A DNA stretch of 34,234 nt, taken from NCBI GenBank assembly GCA_036489905.1, contig DASXEX010000004.1:1-34234 (forward strand), given 5' to 3'. The position numbers and the translations under genes are program-made. Positions 14,182 to 22,899 of the stretch are shown here, piece after piece (the stretch's first letter is position 1; each line of letters starts with the position of its first letter). The notes under the pieces were generated by a model. That model was not told the origin of the DNA and did no database searches. It saw only the letters and a list, made by a program, of their open reading frames with translations. The stretch comes from JAICLK01 sp036489905 (GTDB taxonomy: Bacteria > Patescibacteriota > Saccharimonadia > Saccharimonadales > UBA4665).

Positions 14182-15846
14182 ATGGAAGACGTAAAACAAA
14201 AATTGAAAAGTCTTGGGTTTGCGGGCGAGTGTGATGTCACGCCGGTGACGCGGGATTTTTATAGTCACGATGCTTCGATGTTCGAGATTCGGCCGAAAAT
14301 GGTCGTGATGCCAAAAAACGCGCAGGATGTCGAGAAGATTGTCAAAACTGTCGCGCAGTTAAAATCCAAGCAAAAAGGTTTGTCGATAACCGCTCGTAGC
14401 GCGGGCACGGACATGTCCGGTGCGGCGATTAACGATTCGATCATTGTCGATTTCAACAAGCATCTCACGGCGATTGAAGACGTGAGCGCGCATGAAGGTC
14501 ATGCGCAGCCCGGCGTGTTTTATCGTGATTTTGAAAAAGAGACTTTGAAACACAAAGCGCTGATGCCGTCGTACCCGGCCAGTCGCGATTTGTGCACGAT
14601 CGGCGGCATGGTAAACAACAATTCGGGTGGCGAAAAGTCGCTGGAATTCGGCAAAACGGAAAATTTCGTAACCGAGCTGAAGTTCGTCTTTGCCGACGGC
14701 GTCGAACGCACGGTCAAGTCGCTGAACCGCCGCGAGCTGCTTGCTAAAATCGGCCAGAAAGATTTCGAAGGCAAAGTTTACAAAGAGATTTTCGAGCTCT
14801 GCGAAAAACATTACGATAAAATCAAAGCGGCCAAACCGCATGTCACAAAAAATTCCACCGGCTATAATTTGTGGGACGTCTGGGGCCGCGACGCGGGCGT
14901 GTTCAATTTGTGCAATTTGATCGTCGGCGCGCAAGGCACGCTCGGGTTTGTGACTGACATTCATTTCCGGCTCGTCCCTGCCCGGCCGCATTCCGGCTTG
15001 CTCGTGCTGTTTTTGAAAGATATTGACGCACTCGGTGAAATTATTCCGAAAGTTTTGGAAGCCAAACCCGCGACGTTTGAAAGTTTCGACGATGCCACGC
15101 TCAAGTTGTCGCTAAAATTTATGCCGTATTTCCTGAAAATGTTGGGACCGAAGAGATTTATAAAACTTTTGATCGGCCTGATTCCGGACGGTTTGCAGCT
15201 TTTGCGCGGAATTCCGAAATTGATTTTGATGATCGAGTTCAACGGCGAAACCGAAGACGAAGTTCGCGAAAAGATAAAAAAAATGCACCGCGAATTAAAA
15301 AAATATCGGGCACGTTACGAAATCAACGGTTTTGAAGAAGACGCGACTGAAGGAAAAAGTGAAAAATTCTGGGTCATGCGCCGCCAGAGTTTCAACCTGC
15401 TGCGTTCAAAAGTCAAAGACAAACACACCGCGCCGTTCATCGACGACCTGGTCGTGAACCCGCCGTACCTTACGGAATTTTTGCCGAAGATTAGGAAAAT
15501 TATCAAAAAATATAAACTGCTCGCGACGATTGCCGGGCACATGGGCGACGGCAACTTCCACATTATTCCATTGATGAAATTGGAAGATCCGAAAGACCGC
15601 GCCAAGCTTTTGCCGGCCATGAAAGAAGTCGACACTTTGGTGTTGAAATACCACGGCGTCTTGTCCGGCGAGCACAACGACGGCCTCGTCCGCGGCCCGT
15701 GGCTCGAACAAGCTTATGGCAAGGAAATGCTCGAAATTTTCCGCGAAGCCAAAAAAATTATGGATCCCGAAGCCATCTTCAATCCCCACAAAAAAGCTAC
15801 GGCCGATTGGGACTATTCATTCAGCCACATCCGCGAGCATTTTTAA
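14182..15846 (+). CDS. FAD-linked D-2-hydroxyacid (D-lactate/glycolate-type) dehydrogenase (554 aa)
   Basis: A flavoprotein of the GlcD/Dld family. An FAD-binding type 4 domain covers about residues 33-250 (ARSAGTDMSGAAI near 73-85, TIGGMVNNNSGGEKS near 142-156), and the C-terminal FAD-oxidase domain carries GHMGDGNFH (about 452-460) and SGEHNDGLVRG (about 496-506), which hold the substrate-binding histidines. Enzymes of this family oxidise D-lactate, glycolate or D-2-hydroxyglutarate and often pass electrons to membrane quinones. No iron-sulfur cysteine cluster follows the FAD domain, so the partner acceptor is open. A lysine-rich, partly hydrophobic segment near residues 315-350 could bind the membrane. 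The start has no Shine-Dalgarno. Confidence 0.88.
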   Translation: MEDVKQKLKSLGFAGECDVTPVTRDFYSHDASMFEIRPKMVVMPKNAQDVEKIVKTVAQLKSKQKGLSITARSAGTDMSGAAINDSIIVDFNKHLTAIEDVSAHEGHAQPGVFYRDFEKETLKHKALMPSYPASRDLCTIGGMVNNNSGGEKSLEFGKTENFVTELKFVFADGVERTVKSLNRRELLAKIGQKDFEGKVYKEIFELCEKHYDKIKAAKPHVTKNSTGYNLWDVWGRDAGVFNLCNLIVGAQGTLGFVTDIHFRLVPARPHSGLLVLFLKDIDALGEIIPKVLEAKPATFESFDDATLKLSLKFMPYFLKMLGPKRFIKLLIGLIPDGLQLLRGIPKLILMIEFNGETEDEVREKIKKMHRELKKYRARYEINGFEEDATEGKSEKFWVMRRQSFNLLRSKVKDKHTAPFIDDLVVNPPYLTEFLPKIRKIIKKYKLLATIAGHMGDGNFHIIPLMKLEDPKDRAKLLPAMKEVDTLVLKYHGVLSGEHNDGLVRGPWLEQAYGKEMLEIFREAKKIMDPEAIFNPHKKATADWDYSFSHIREHF

Positions 15847-15872
15847 GGGCAATTGTACAAAGTGTCAAATTC

Positions 15873-16304
15873 TCATCGCGCTGCAATTATTCTGTCGCTT
15901 AATAGCTTGAGCTGCTCATGTAAGGTCGCCTCATCCAGCTGGTCTGGCGCATTTGTGAATAGCTCTGCGGACTTTTGTTCGAACAGGCGCCCCACTTTTT
16001 TTATCAGGGCGTTCCCTGCTTTGGTGGTTGTCAGGCAATGTGCATGAGCATTACGAGGACTTGTGTGCTGCTGCACGTAGCCACGCTCGGTCAAGATCGC
16101 GACTAAACGCCCAACGGCAACGTGGGAACGGCTTAGTTTGCGGGCGAGTTCGGCTTGGGTACTATCGGGAAAACGATTAACCATAAAAATGATAGTAAAC
16201 TGGGCGCGGCTAATACCGGCAGCCGGAACGAGGTTGGCATCGATGTAGGCGTCCATTATTGACGTCGTGCGGTATAGTTCCAGGGTAAGTTCAAAATGCT
16301 CCAT
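15873..16304 (-). CDS. MarR-family transcriptional regulator (143 aa)
   Basis: A winged helix-turn-helix repressor of the MarR class. The HTH region is about residues 50-72 (TQAELARKLSRSHVAVGRLV) and the wing follows (LTERGYVQQHTSPRNAHAHC). N- and C-terminal helices form the dimer interface. It diverges from an efflux pump gene, the usual layout for a MarR repressor that senses the pump's substrate. The ATG at 16304 is taken as the start; a TTG nine bases upstream is the alternative. The intergenic region carries palindromes that probably form its operator, so it should control itself as well as the pump. Confidence 0.9.
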   Translation of the reverse strand: MEHFELTLELYRTTSIMDAYIDANLVPAAGISRAQFTIIFMVNRFPDSTQAELARKLSRSHVAVGRLVAILTERGYVQQHTSPRNAHAHCLTTTKAGNALIKKVGRLFEQKSAELFTNAPDQLDEATLHEQLKLLSDRIIAAR

Positions 16305-16334
16305 TGCAAACAAATCCGTGCTTCGTTATAGTAA

Positions 16335-16353
16335 GTAACATGTTACATACTAA
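16335..16353. promoter_or_regulatory. Probable MarR operator (palindromes between marR and the pump gene)
   Basis: GTAACATGTTAC (16335-16346) is a perfect 12-base palindrome. It overlaps a second, imperfect one, GTTACATACTAAC (16342-16354). They sit between the marR -10 (TATAAC, complement 16325-16330) and the pump -10 region (TGG-TATATG near 16356-16364), so a bound repressor would block both promoters. Confidence 0.6.
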
Positions 16354-16386
16354 CATGGTATATGCATTACAGAAAGGATGTACTTT

Positions 16387-17994
16387 GTGAAACAAATGGG
16401 TCTGCGTAAATGGCTGCCACTTCTCGTGTTGGCGCTCGCGCTTTTTATCTCGGTGCTCGACAGTACCATCATTACTATATCGGTACGGGCGATCGTCGGT
16501 GATCTGCATACCACGCTTAAAATGGTTCAGTGGATAATCACCGGCTATTCGCTGGTGGTGGGTGCTTTCATGCTCACGGGCGGACGACTGGGGGATATTT
16601 TTGGGCGCAAGCGCATGTTCTTGCTGGGCGCCATTATCTTTGGGATCGGCTCTATATTTGCGTCCCAATCACACACGGCAAGGTCATTGCTGGTCAGCGT
16701 TTCTCTCATTGAAGGTTTGGGTGCCGCATTAATGACTCCCTGCACTGCCGCATTGATTGCCGCAGAGTATCGGGGCAAGGATCGAGCCATTGCCTTTGGC
16801 GTTTACGGAGCAGTTGCCGGCGCCGCGGCTACAGCCGGCCCTATTATCGGCGGTTTCCTGACGACCAACTACAGCTGGCGCTGGAATTACCTTATCAATC
16901 CAGCCGTAGTCGTCGTACTATTACTGGGTTCAGTCGTATTACACGAGACGCAGGATCGGCATGCCTATTGGCCGGATATGCTGAGCATTATCCTGTCCGC
17001 TCTCGGCTTAGGCGGCGTAGTATACGGTATTATCGAGTCATCGACATACGGATGGATCCGGGCGAAAGCGCCCTACGAGCTTTTTAATCACCTGTATCAT
17101 TTTCATGGCGTGTCGATTAGCCCGTATAGCATACTTATCGGCTTAGGGCTTATCGGTATTTTCCTCTGGCGGCAAATGAATCTGGAGCGACGCGGCAAGC
17201 CACCGCTCGTGTCGCTTGTCCTGTTTCGTAATGTCCAGTTTGTAGCCAGCATATGTGTGGTCGGCTTGATTGCCCTCACTCAATTCGGCCTTATCTTTGC
17301 GCTGCCGGTATTTTACGAAGGCTTACTTGGTAAAGACGCTCTTCATACGGGTTTGGCGGTGCTGCCCTTGACGCTCAGCATGCTGGTGTCCGCACCGATT
17401 GCCGGGATCCTAGTCGGTAAAGAGAAAGCGACGCCAAAGCAAGTAACCCAGTTCGGGCTAGTCGTAATGCTGCTTGGCACATTCTTTTTGTACAAGGAGC
17501 TTGGCGTCCACAGCACCATTTGGACGCCCATGCCTGGTATGACCTTGTTTGGCCTTGGATTTGGATGTGGTTTTTCCCAGCTTTCGAACCTTGCCCTATC
17601 TTCCGTCTCGACGCGCCAGGCCGGCGAGGCATCCGGTGTGAACAATACCTTCCGACTGATTGGCACCAGTCTCGGGCAAGCACTGGTCGGTGCTTTGCTT
17701 ATCTCGGCGCTAACTACACGTCTTACCGGCGACATAGCAAACAGCAGAACATTGCCTCAAGCGGCTAAACCGCAGATTACTGCTAGTGCTATTACTGCTG
17801 CGGAGAGTCTTGGTACGGTCACCGCCAGTCGCCAACATAATGCAGAGATTACCAATGCCATTACGAGGATTAAAAATGATGCAATTGCGCACAGCGCTCA
17901 AATGGGTATTGTAGGGACCGGTATCGCAGGGGCCGTAGCACTAGTCGCGTCTACGCGGCTGCCACGGCATGCAATGGAATCGGACGAAGAATAA
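16387..17994 (+). CDS. MFS multidrug efflux transporter, DHA2 (14-helix) type (535 aa)
   Basis: A proton-driven exporter of the EmrB/QacA group. Helix 1 contains the family motif LDSTIITISV near residues 21-30, motif A is GGRLGDIFGRKR, and motif C falls in the fifth helix (GAVAGAAATAGPIIGG). About 14 hydrophobic segments and 535 residues are normal. The GTG at 16387 is preferred over the ATG at 16378 because the AGAAAGGA ribosome binding site abuts that ATG, whereas it is about eight bases from the GTG. It is probably repressed by the divergent MarR protein. Its 3' end converges with the polyprenyl synthase gene only a few bases away. Confidence 0.92.
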   Translation: MKQMGLRKWLPLLVLALALFISVLDSTIITISVRAIVGDLHTTLKMVQWIITGYSLVVGAFMLTGGRLGDIFGRKRMFLLGAIIFGIGSIFASQSHTARSLLVSVSLIEGLGAALMTPCTAALIAAEYRGKDRAIAFGVYGAVAGAAATAGPIIGGFLTTNYSWRWNYLINPAVVVVLLLGSVVLHETQDRHAYWPDMLSIILSALGLGGVVYGIIESSTYGWIRAKAPYELFNHLYHFHGVSISPYSILIGLGLIGIFLWRQMNLERRGKPPLVSLVLFRNVQFVASICVVGLIALTQFGLIFALPVFYEGLLGKDALHTGLAVLPLTLSMLVSAPIAGILVGKEKATPKQVTQFGLVVMLLGTFFLYKELGVHSTIWTPMPGMTLFGLGFGCGFSQLSNLALSSVSTRQAGEASGVNNTFRLIGTSLGQALVGALLISALTTRLTGDIANSRTLPQAAKPQITASAITAAESLGTVTASRQHNAEITNAITRIKNDAIAHSAQMGIVGTGIAGAVALVASTRLPRHAMESDEE

Positions 17995-18001
17995 TAGTTT
18001 C

Positions 18002-18979
18002 TTACTCAAGGTGCTGCGCCAAGGCCCACTCCATGAAGGCGGGTGGTAAATTTTCTAAGCCAAAGCTTTCTCCAAGCGCGCTCAGCGCATGGAGAGCCCG
18101 TCTGGAGTATGTTCTGGCTTTACGAATAGATTGGTCGATGTAATTGTCTTTGAGGAGCGCATCAGTCAGTGGCTCACCCGGTAGCCTTTGGTCCAGGAGA
18201 AGCGTTTCAAATGTTTTGCCGTTCGGACCGCCAAGTGCTAGGAGTACCGGCAACGTGTAGTTGCCCTGGCGTGCGTCGACGTCAGTGGGTTTGCTCAGGG
18301 AATCGGAGGTTGCAACAAAATCAAGTATGTCGTCAATGAGCTGGTAGGCCATGCCGAAATCTTCGCCATACCGTGCGAGTGCGATGACTTGAGTTTTGGG
18401 AAGATCAGCGCACAGGCCGCCGACTTTGCAAGCGGCTGCGAACAGTGCGGCAGTTTTACCGTTAACTGCTTGTATATATGATGCTTGCGTGCGGTTCAGG
18501 TTGTCGGTGTCGGCGAGCTCGCGGGCTTGCCCGTCGCACATAAACGCGAAAGCAGCGGCAACCGTTTGTGCGATTTCCCGACCGGCCATCGCGGCTTGCT
18601 CGCCTGACTTTGCCAACAAATAATCGCCGACAATAATCGCGTGGTTTACGCCTTCACGGTGGTTTATGGTCGGCGTTTTGTGGCGGCTGGCGGCATTGTC
18701 GATTATGTCGTCATGGACGAGGCTGGCGACGTGCAGCAGCTCGATGGCGGCACAGCTCGTAATGACTTTGTCGTTAATTTTTTTGCCTTGGCTTGCTGCA
18801 ACTGCGATCACCAAGCTCGGGCGTAGCCGTTTGCCGCCAGACTGTAGCAGCCGAGCTACCGGCTCGCTCAAGTATGGGTTGTCGGGTGGCAGAATTTCTG
18901 TAAGTTTTTGTTCCACGCGTGCAATGTGTGAGGGCAATGCGGGCAGGCCTAGCGCCGCAGCGACATCAAACGAACTCAT
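18002..18979 (-). CDS. trans-Polyprenyl diphosphate synthase (325 aa)
   Basis: A trans-isoprenyl chain-elongating enzyme. GGKRLRP is at residues 48-54, the first aspartate-rich motif DDIID at 90-94, and the second DDILD at 216-220, all with the expected spacing. No bulky aromatic pair is seen just before the first motif (HVASLVHDD), which suggests a long product such as hepta- to decaprenyl diphosphate, the usual side chain of quinones. Its ATG overlaps the stop of the upstream membrane-protein gene. Together these genes diverge from the cytochrome bo3 operon, which supports a role in quinone tail synthesis for the respiratory chain. Confidence 0.92.
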   Translation of the reverse strand: MSSFDVAAALGLPALPSHIARVEQKLTEILPPDNPYLSEPVARLLQSGGKRLRPSLVIAVAASQGKKINDKVITSCAAIELLHVASLVHDDIIDNAASRHKTPTINHREGVNHAIIVGDYLLAKSGEQAAMAGREIAQTVAAAFAFMCDGQARELADTDNLNRTQASYIQAVNGKTAALFAAACKVGGLCADLPKTQVIALARYGEDFGMAYQLIDDILDFVATSDSLSKPTDVDARQGNYTLPVLLALGGPNGKTFETLLLDQRLPGEPLTDALLKDNYIDQSIRKARTYSRRALHALSALGESFGLENLPPAFMEWALAQHLE

Positions 18980-19872
18980 AAAACGCTTAGGTCAATTTGT
19001 TTGGAGCCGAGAATCGCGAGGCCGAGCAAAATGAAAAGCGGTGCGGTGCTTGGGTCGGTCGCCAGGCCGGAATAATATTCGCCGAAGCTTTGGCCGACTG
19101 CCCAAAAAATCAGCGAAAGTATAATGCCCGCGCCAATTCCGACGGCACGCGTCCGACGTGGCAAAAGTACGAGGAAGCCAATGAGTGCTTGCACGCTTAT
19201 CAGGATCAAAACTACCCAGTTGCCGGAATTATGCAAAAAATTCGTGGCGTGTAAATCGATCGCGGCCAGCCAGCCCGGCGCGCCCTCGGCCATGCCGGAA
19301 ATCATCGACGACAAATCCGCCGTCGTGTTTTGCCCGTTCGCAAGCTGTAGCACCGTGCCGCCAAGCCATAAAACTGCCCACGCAATTGCGAGCCAGGAAG
19401 CCGGCCGATTGCTGTCTTGAGTCTTGCTGGCTTTCGGCGGCAAAACGCCGAGCGCGATAATGGCGTACAGAAGTGCAGCACCCGGCGCGCCCATCAAAAT
19501 CGATGTTTGCCCGCTTGCCAAACCACCCAAACCTTCGCCCAAATACCACACTGCCAAAGCCCAGAAGATTGATCCAACTAGCGCGTATCTTGCCGTCCGT
19601 TTCCATAAAATAAACACGCCGAGCCCGAGTTGGACAAGTGCAAAGCAGGCGTTAAAAACCGCCGGATGCAGCAAAATCGTCTGCACCGCCCAATGTACCG
19701 GCTCGCTCACGAATCGTGGCTGGCCCTGGCCAACCGGCGCAATGACGTCATTCGCAAAATTGCTCGTGAACATTTGATGCTGGAGCTGCAAGGCTCCGTC
19801 GATCAGCCACAAAATTCCTAAGCAAACTTGTACTTTTCGCCTCGTAATTTTTGGTGATATGTTCTGAAGCAT
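18976..19872 (-). CDS. Polytopic membrane protein of unknown function, coupled to polyprenyl synthase (298 aa)
   Basis: About eight hydrophobic helices are arranged as two roughly similar halves. The first half carries GILWLIDGALQLQHQMFTSN and VHWAVQTILLHPAVFN, and the second half has LHATNFLHNSGNWVV near residue 200. The segment YLGEGLGGLASGQTS and several histidines near membrane borders are notable. I recall similar proteins in Actinobacteria but no assigned function. The ATG at 19872 is preferred over a TTG at 19893, because a TGC-TACAGT extended -10 at 19896-19904 would start transcription between them. The four-base overlap with the polyprenyl synthase and the divergence from cyoA suggest a role in quinone or oxidase function. 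Confidence 0.75.
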   Translation of the reverse strand: MLQNISPKITRRKVQVCLGILWLIDGALQLQHQMFTSNFANDVIAPVGQGQPRFVSEPVHWAVQTILLHPAVFNACFALVQLGLGVFILWKRTARYALVGSIFWALAVWYLGEGLGGLASGQTSILMGAPGAALLYAIIALGVLPPKASKTQDSNRPASWLAIAWAVLWLGGTVLQLANGQNTTADLSSMISGMAEGAPGWLAAIDLHATNFLHNSGNWVVLILISVQALIGFLVLLPRRTRAVGIGAGIILSLIFWAVGQSFGEYYSGLATDPSTAPLFILLGLAILGSKQIDLSVL

Positions 19873-19954
19873 AAGCCGTTTTTGATTCTGCAACTACTGT
19901 AGCATCTTTGTAAGTGTTATAGTAGATGGTGATTGTGGTTATCGTTAAGACAAG
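19873..19954. promoter_or_regulatory. Divergent control region of the cyo operon and the polyprenyl synthase operon
   Basis: Eighty-two bases separate the two start codons. On the minus strand TGC-TACAGT (complement 19896-19904) is a fair extended -10. On the plus strand TATAGT (19918-19923) could serve cyoA with a leader of about 24 bases. A short palindrome CTACTGTAG (19894-19902) overlaps the minus-strand box. Shared control of oxidase and quinone-tail genes is plausible. Confidence 0.45.
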
Positions 19955-20908
19955 ATGAAGTATAAAACCAAATTTGTTACGTTAGGGTTGATCGTGCTGG
20001 CGCTTCTCGTCGTTGTAGCGAGGTACTTGCACCGGACGAATATTCCGATTTTGGAGCCGCGCGGCACGATTGGCGACAAAGAACGCAACCTGATAATTTT
20101 TACCTTTTTGCTGGGGTTGGCGGTCATTATTCCGGTGTTTATTATGACGATAGTTATCACGGTAAAGTATCGCGAAGGCAATACAAAGTCGAAGGTAAAA
20201 TACATGCCGGATTGGGATCGTCACCGCGTGGCCGAAGTGGCTTGGTGGGGTATCCCGATACTCATTATTTCAATATTATCGGTCGTGACCTGGGTGAGCA
20301 CGTATGCGCTCAATCCGTTCAAGCCGCTTGTCAGCAGCGTGAAGCCGATTACAGTTGAGGTTGTTTCGTTGGATTGGAAGTGGCTGTTTATTTATCCGCA
20401 GCAAAATATTGCGACGGTGAATTTTTTCCAGATTCCGGTGAATACGCCGGTGGATTTTGAGATAACTTCCGATAGCGTCATGAACTCTTTTTGGATTCCG
20501 CAACTTGGCGGCCAGATTTATTCCATGCCCGGCATGTCGACGGAGCTGCATCTCATGGCGACGTCGGCCGGCAGCTACAAAGGCTCATCAGCGAATATCA
20601 GCGGCAGCGGGTTCGCGGGTATGACGTTTGTGGCGAAAGCGAGCTCACGAGCTGATTTCAACAGTTGGGCGCAATCTGTCAAACATTCGCCAAATCAACT
20701 TACGCAGGCGGCGTACAATAAACTTGCGAAGTCCAGCAAAAATAACCCGGTCGCCTATTACTCGTCGGTGGCAAATAATTTGTACGACACGATTGTTATG
20801 AAATACATGATGCCGAGCAGCTCATCGAGCGAGATGATGCCCGTGAACGCGGGTTCGAATAACCAGACAAAAGCAATGCCCATGATGCAAGGAATGTACA
20901 TGCCATGA
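19955..20908 (+). CDS. cyoA: Cytochrome bo3 ubiquinol oxidase subunit II (317 aa)
   Basis: Two N-terminal transmembrane helices (about residues 46-70 and 92-113 after a signal-like helix at 8-23) are followed by the periplasmic cupredoxin domain. The sequence follows E. coli CyoA closely (ILEPRGTIGDKERNLI, VEVVSLDWKWLFIYPQQ, DSVMNSFWIPQLG, SGSGFAGM). It has no cysteine pair for CuA, as expected for a quinol oxidase. The lipobox cysteine of E. coli CyoA is absent. The C-terminus is rich in methionine and serine (AMPMMQGMYMP), which may bind copper. The stop overlaps cyoB as ATGA. Confidence 0.95.
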   Translation: MKYKTKFVTLGLIVLALLVVVARYLHRTNIPILEPRGTIGDKERNLIIFTFLLGLAVIIPVFIMTIVITVKYREGNTKSKVKYMPDWDRHRVAEVAWWGIPILIISILSVVTWVSTYALNPFKPLVSSVKPITVEVVSLDWKWLFIYPQQNIATVNFFQIPVNTPVDFEITSDSVMNSFWIPQLGGQIYSMPGMSTELHLMATSAGSYKGSSANISGSGFAGMTFVAKASSRADFNSWAQSVKHSPNQLTQAAYNKLAKSSKNNPVAYYSSVANNLYDTIVMKYMMPSSSSSEMMPVNAGSNNQTKAMPMMQGMYMP

Positions 20909-22899
20909 ATGTGATCGCAAGTGCTCTGCTTGGCCGGCTGAATATGCATGTGTTCCCGAGTGATCCGCTGACGCTCGGCGCCGGCGTGTCAATGATTGCG
21001 GGCGTGCTGGTCGTGTTGGCGCTGCTGACGTATTTCAAAAAGTGGCCGTGGTTGTGGCGCGAATGGTTGACGAGCGTTGACCCGAAAAAAATCGGCGTGA
21101 TGTATTTGATCGTGGCGCTCATCATGTTGGTGCGTGGTGGCGTCGATGCACTTATGATGCGGGCGCAGCAGGCGACGTCGGTTGGCAATTCGCATGGCAT
21201 ATTGAACTCGAATACGTTTCAGCAGGTGTTTTCGGCGCACGGCACGATTATGATTTTCTTTGTGGGCATGGGCTTATTGTTTGGGCTCGTCAATTTGGTC
21301 GTGCCGCTCATGATCGGCTCGCGTGATGTCGCGTTTCCGTTTTTGAACGCTACCAGTTTTTGGCTGTTCACGGCCGGGATGATACTTGTAAATTTGTCAC
21401 TGGTCGTCGGCCAGTTTTCGGCGGCTGGCTGGCTGGCTTATCCGCCGCTTTCGGAGCTCAAATACAGTCCGGGCGTGGGCGTGGATTATTGGATTTGGAG
21501 TTTGCAGATTGCGGGCGTGGGCAGTCTGATGTCAGGCATCAACTTTTTGGTGACGATTTTGCGCATGCGTTGTCCCGGCATGACGCTCATGAAAATGCCG
21601 ATGTTCGCTTGGAGCGTTTTGGTAACTATGGCGATGATCGCGTTTGCTTTCCCGATTTTGACGGTCACGTTGGCATTGCTGGCGCTCGACCGCACGCTTG
21701 GCATGCACTTTTTCACCGCCGGCGTCGGCGGCAACGCCATGATGTATGTCAATCTCATTTGGGCGTGGGGCCATCCGGAAGTCTATATTTTGGTGTTGCC
21801 GGCATTCGGCGTGTATTCGGAAGTTGTCGCGACGTTTTCGCGCAAGCGTTTGTTCGGCTACACTTCGATGGTTTGGGCGCTGGCCTCGATCGGCATTCTG
21901 TCATTCCTTGTCTGGCTGCATCATTTTTTCACGATGGGCGCGGGCTCGGACGTGAACGCCTTTTTCGGCATTATGACCATGATTATCGCCGTGCCGACCG
22001 GCGTCAAAATCTTCAACTGGCTATTCACGATGTATCACGGCCGGATTAAATTTGCCTCGCCGATGTATTGGTTTTTGGGCTTTGTGTTTCTGTTTTCGCT
22101 GGGTGGTATGGCCGGCGTGATGCTGGCAGTGCCGGGCATTGATTACCAAGTCCACAACAGCCTGTTTTTGGTCGCGCATTTCCATACCATGATTGTCAGC
22201 GGCGTGCTGTTCGGCTATTTTGCCGGGCTTACCTATTGGTTCCCGAAGTTTTTCGGATTCAAACTCAATGAAGCGATTGGCAAGTATGCCGCCTGGTGCT
22301 GGATAATCGGCTTCGTGGTTGCGTTTGGGCCGCTGTATATTTTGGGGCTGATGGGTGCGACGCGCCGGCTTGACCATTATGCGGTGTCGACGGGCTGGCA
22401 GCCGTTATTTATTGTGGCCGGGATCGGGGCGGCAATTATTGCGCTCGGCGTGGCCTTTCAGGTGCTGCAACTTGGATTTAGCGTGCTGACGCGCAAATGG
22501 CATCGGGACTTGACCGGCGATCCCTGGAACGGGCGGACGCTCGAATGGTCGATCGCTTCCCCGCCGCCATTTTACAATTTCGCCATTTTGCCGCATGTCA
22601 CGACGCGCGATGCATTTTGGGAAATGAAACAGACTGCCAAAAAACAGCCCATCCGGCCAAAGTATGAAAGCTTCGTGGTGCCGAAAAACACCGGTTCCCC
22701 AATACTCATCGCCGCTTTTGCCTTTCTATTTGGTTTTGCCATGATCTGGCATATTTGGTGGCTGGCCGCACTGGGCTTGCTCGGCATTATTACCTGCATT
22801 ATCGTTCGCACGACTGACGACCATACCGAGCGGCGTGTGTCAGTGACCGAAATTCAAAAAGTCGAAGCTGCGATTGCGGCGAGGATCGGGGCTGTATGA
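20905..22899 (+). CDS. cyoB: Cytochrome bo3 ubiquinol oxidase subunit I (664 aa)
   Basis: This is the catalytic heme-copper subunit with about 15 helices. The ligands are present: His112 (SAHGTIM), HPEVY with the cross-linked His-Tyr, the HH pair in WLHHFFTMGAG, and the two histidines in HFHTM. K-channel lysine (TGVKIFNW), D-channel aspartate (RDVAFPFLN) and the channel glutamate in HPEVY are also present, so it should pump protons. It is strikingly similar to E. coli CyoB along its length. In the quinol site Arg77, Asp81 and Gln107 match E. coli Arg71, Asp75 and Gln101, but the position of His98 is Thr104. It overlaps cyoA and cyoC by four bases each. Confidence 0.98.
   Translation: MNVIASALLGRLNMHVFPSDPLTLGAGVSMIAGVLVVLALLTYFKKWPWLWREWLTSVDPKKIGVMYLIVALIMLVRGGVDALMMRAQQATSVGNSHGILNSNTFQQVFSAHGTIMIFFVGMGLLFGLVNLVVPLMIGSRDVAFPFLNATSFWLFTAGMILVNLSLVVGQFSAAGWLAYPPLSELKYSPGVGVDYWIWSLQIAGVGSLMSGINFLVTILRMRCPGMTLMKMPMFAWSVLVTMAMIAFAFPILTVTLALLALDRTLGMHFFTAGVGGNAMMYVNLIWAWGHPEVYILVLPAFGVYSEVVATFSRKRLFGYTSMVWALASIGILSFLVWLHHFFTMGAGSDVNAFFGIMTMIIAVPTGVKIFNWLFTMYHGRIKFASPMYWFLGFVFLFSLGGMAGVMLAVPGIDYQVHNSLFLVAHFHTMIVSGVLFGYFAGLTYWFPKFFGFKLNEAIGKYAAWCWIIGFVVAFGPLYILGLMGATRRLDHYAVSTGWQPLFIVAGIGAAIIALGVAFQVLQLGFSVLTRKWHRDLTGDPWNGRTLEWSIASPPPFYNFAILPHVTTRDAFWEMKQTAKKQPIRPKYESFVVPKNTGSPILIAAFAFLFGFAMIWHIWWLAALGLLGIITCIIVRTTDDHTERRVSVTEIQKVEAAIAARIGAV

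Noticed and set aside
19918..19923. TATAGT as a certain promoter of cyoA
   Set aside because: There is no matching -35, so it is mentioned only as a possibility within the divergent control region.
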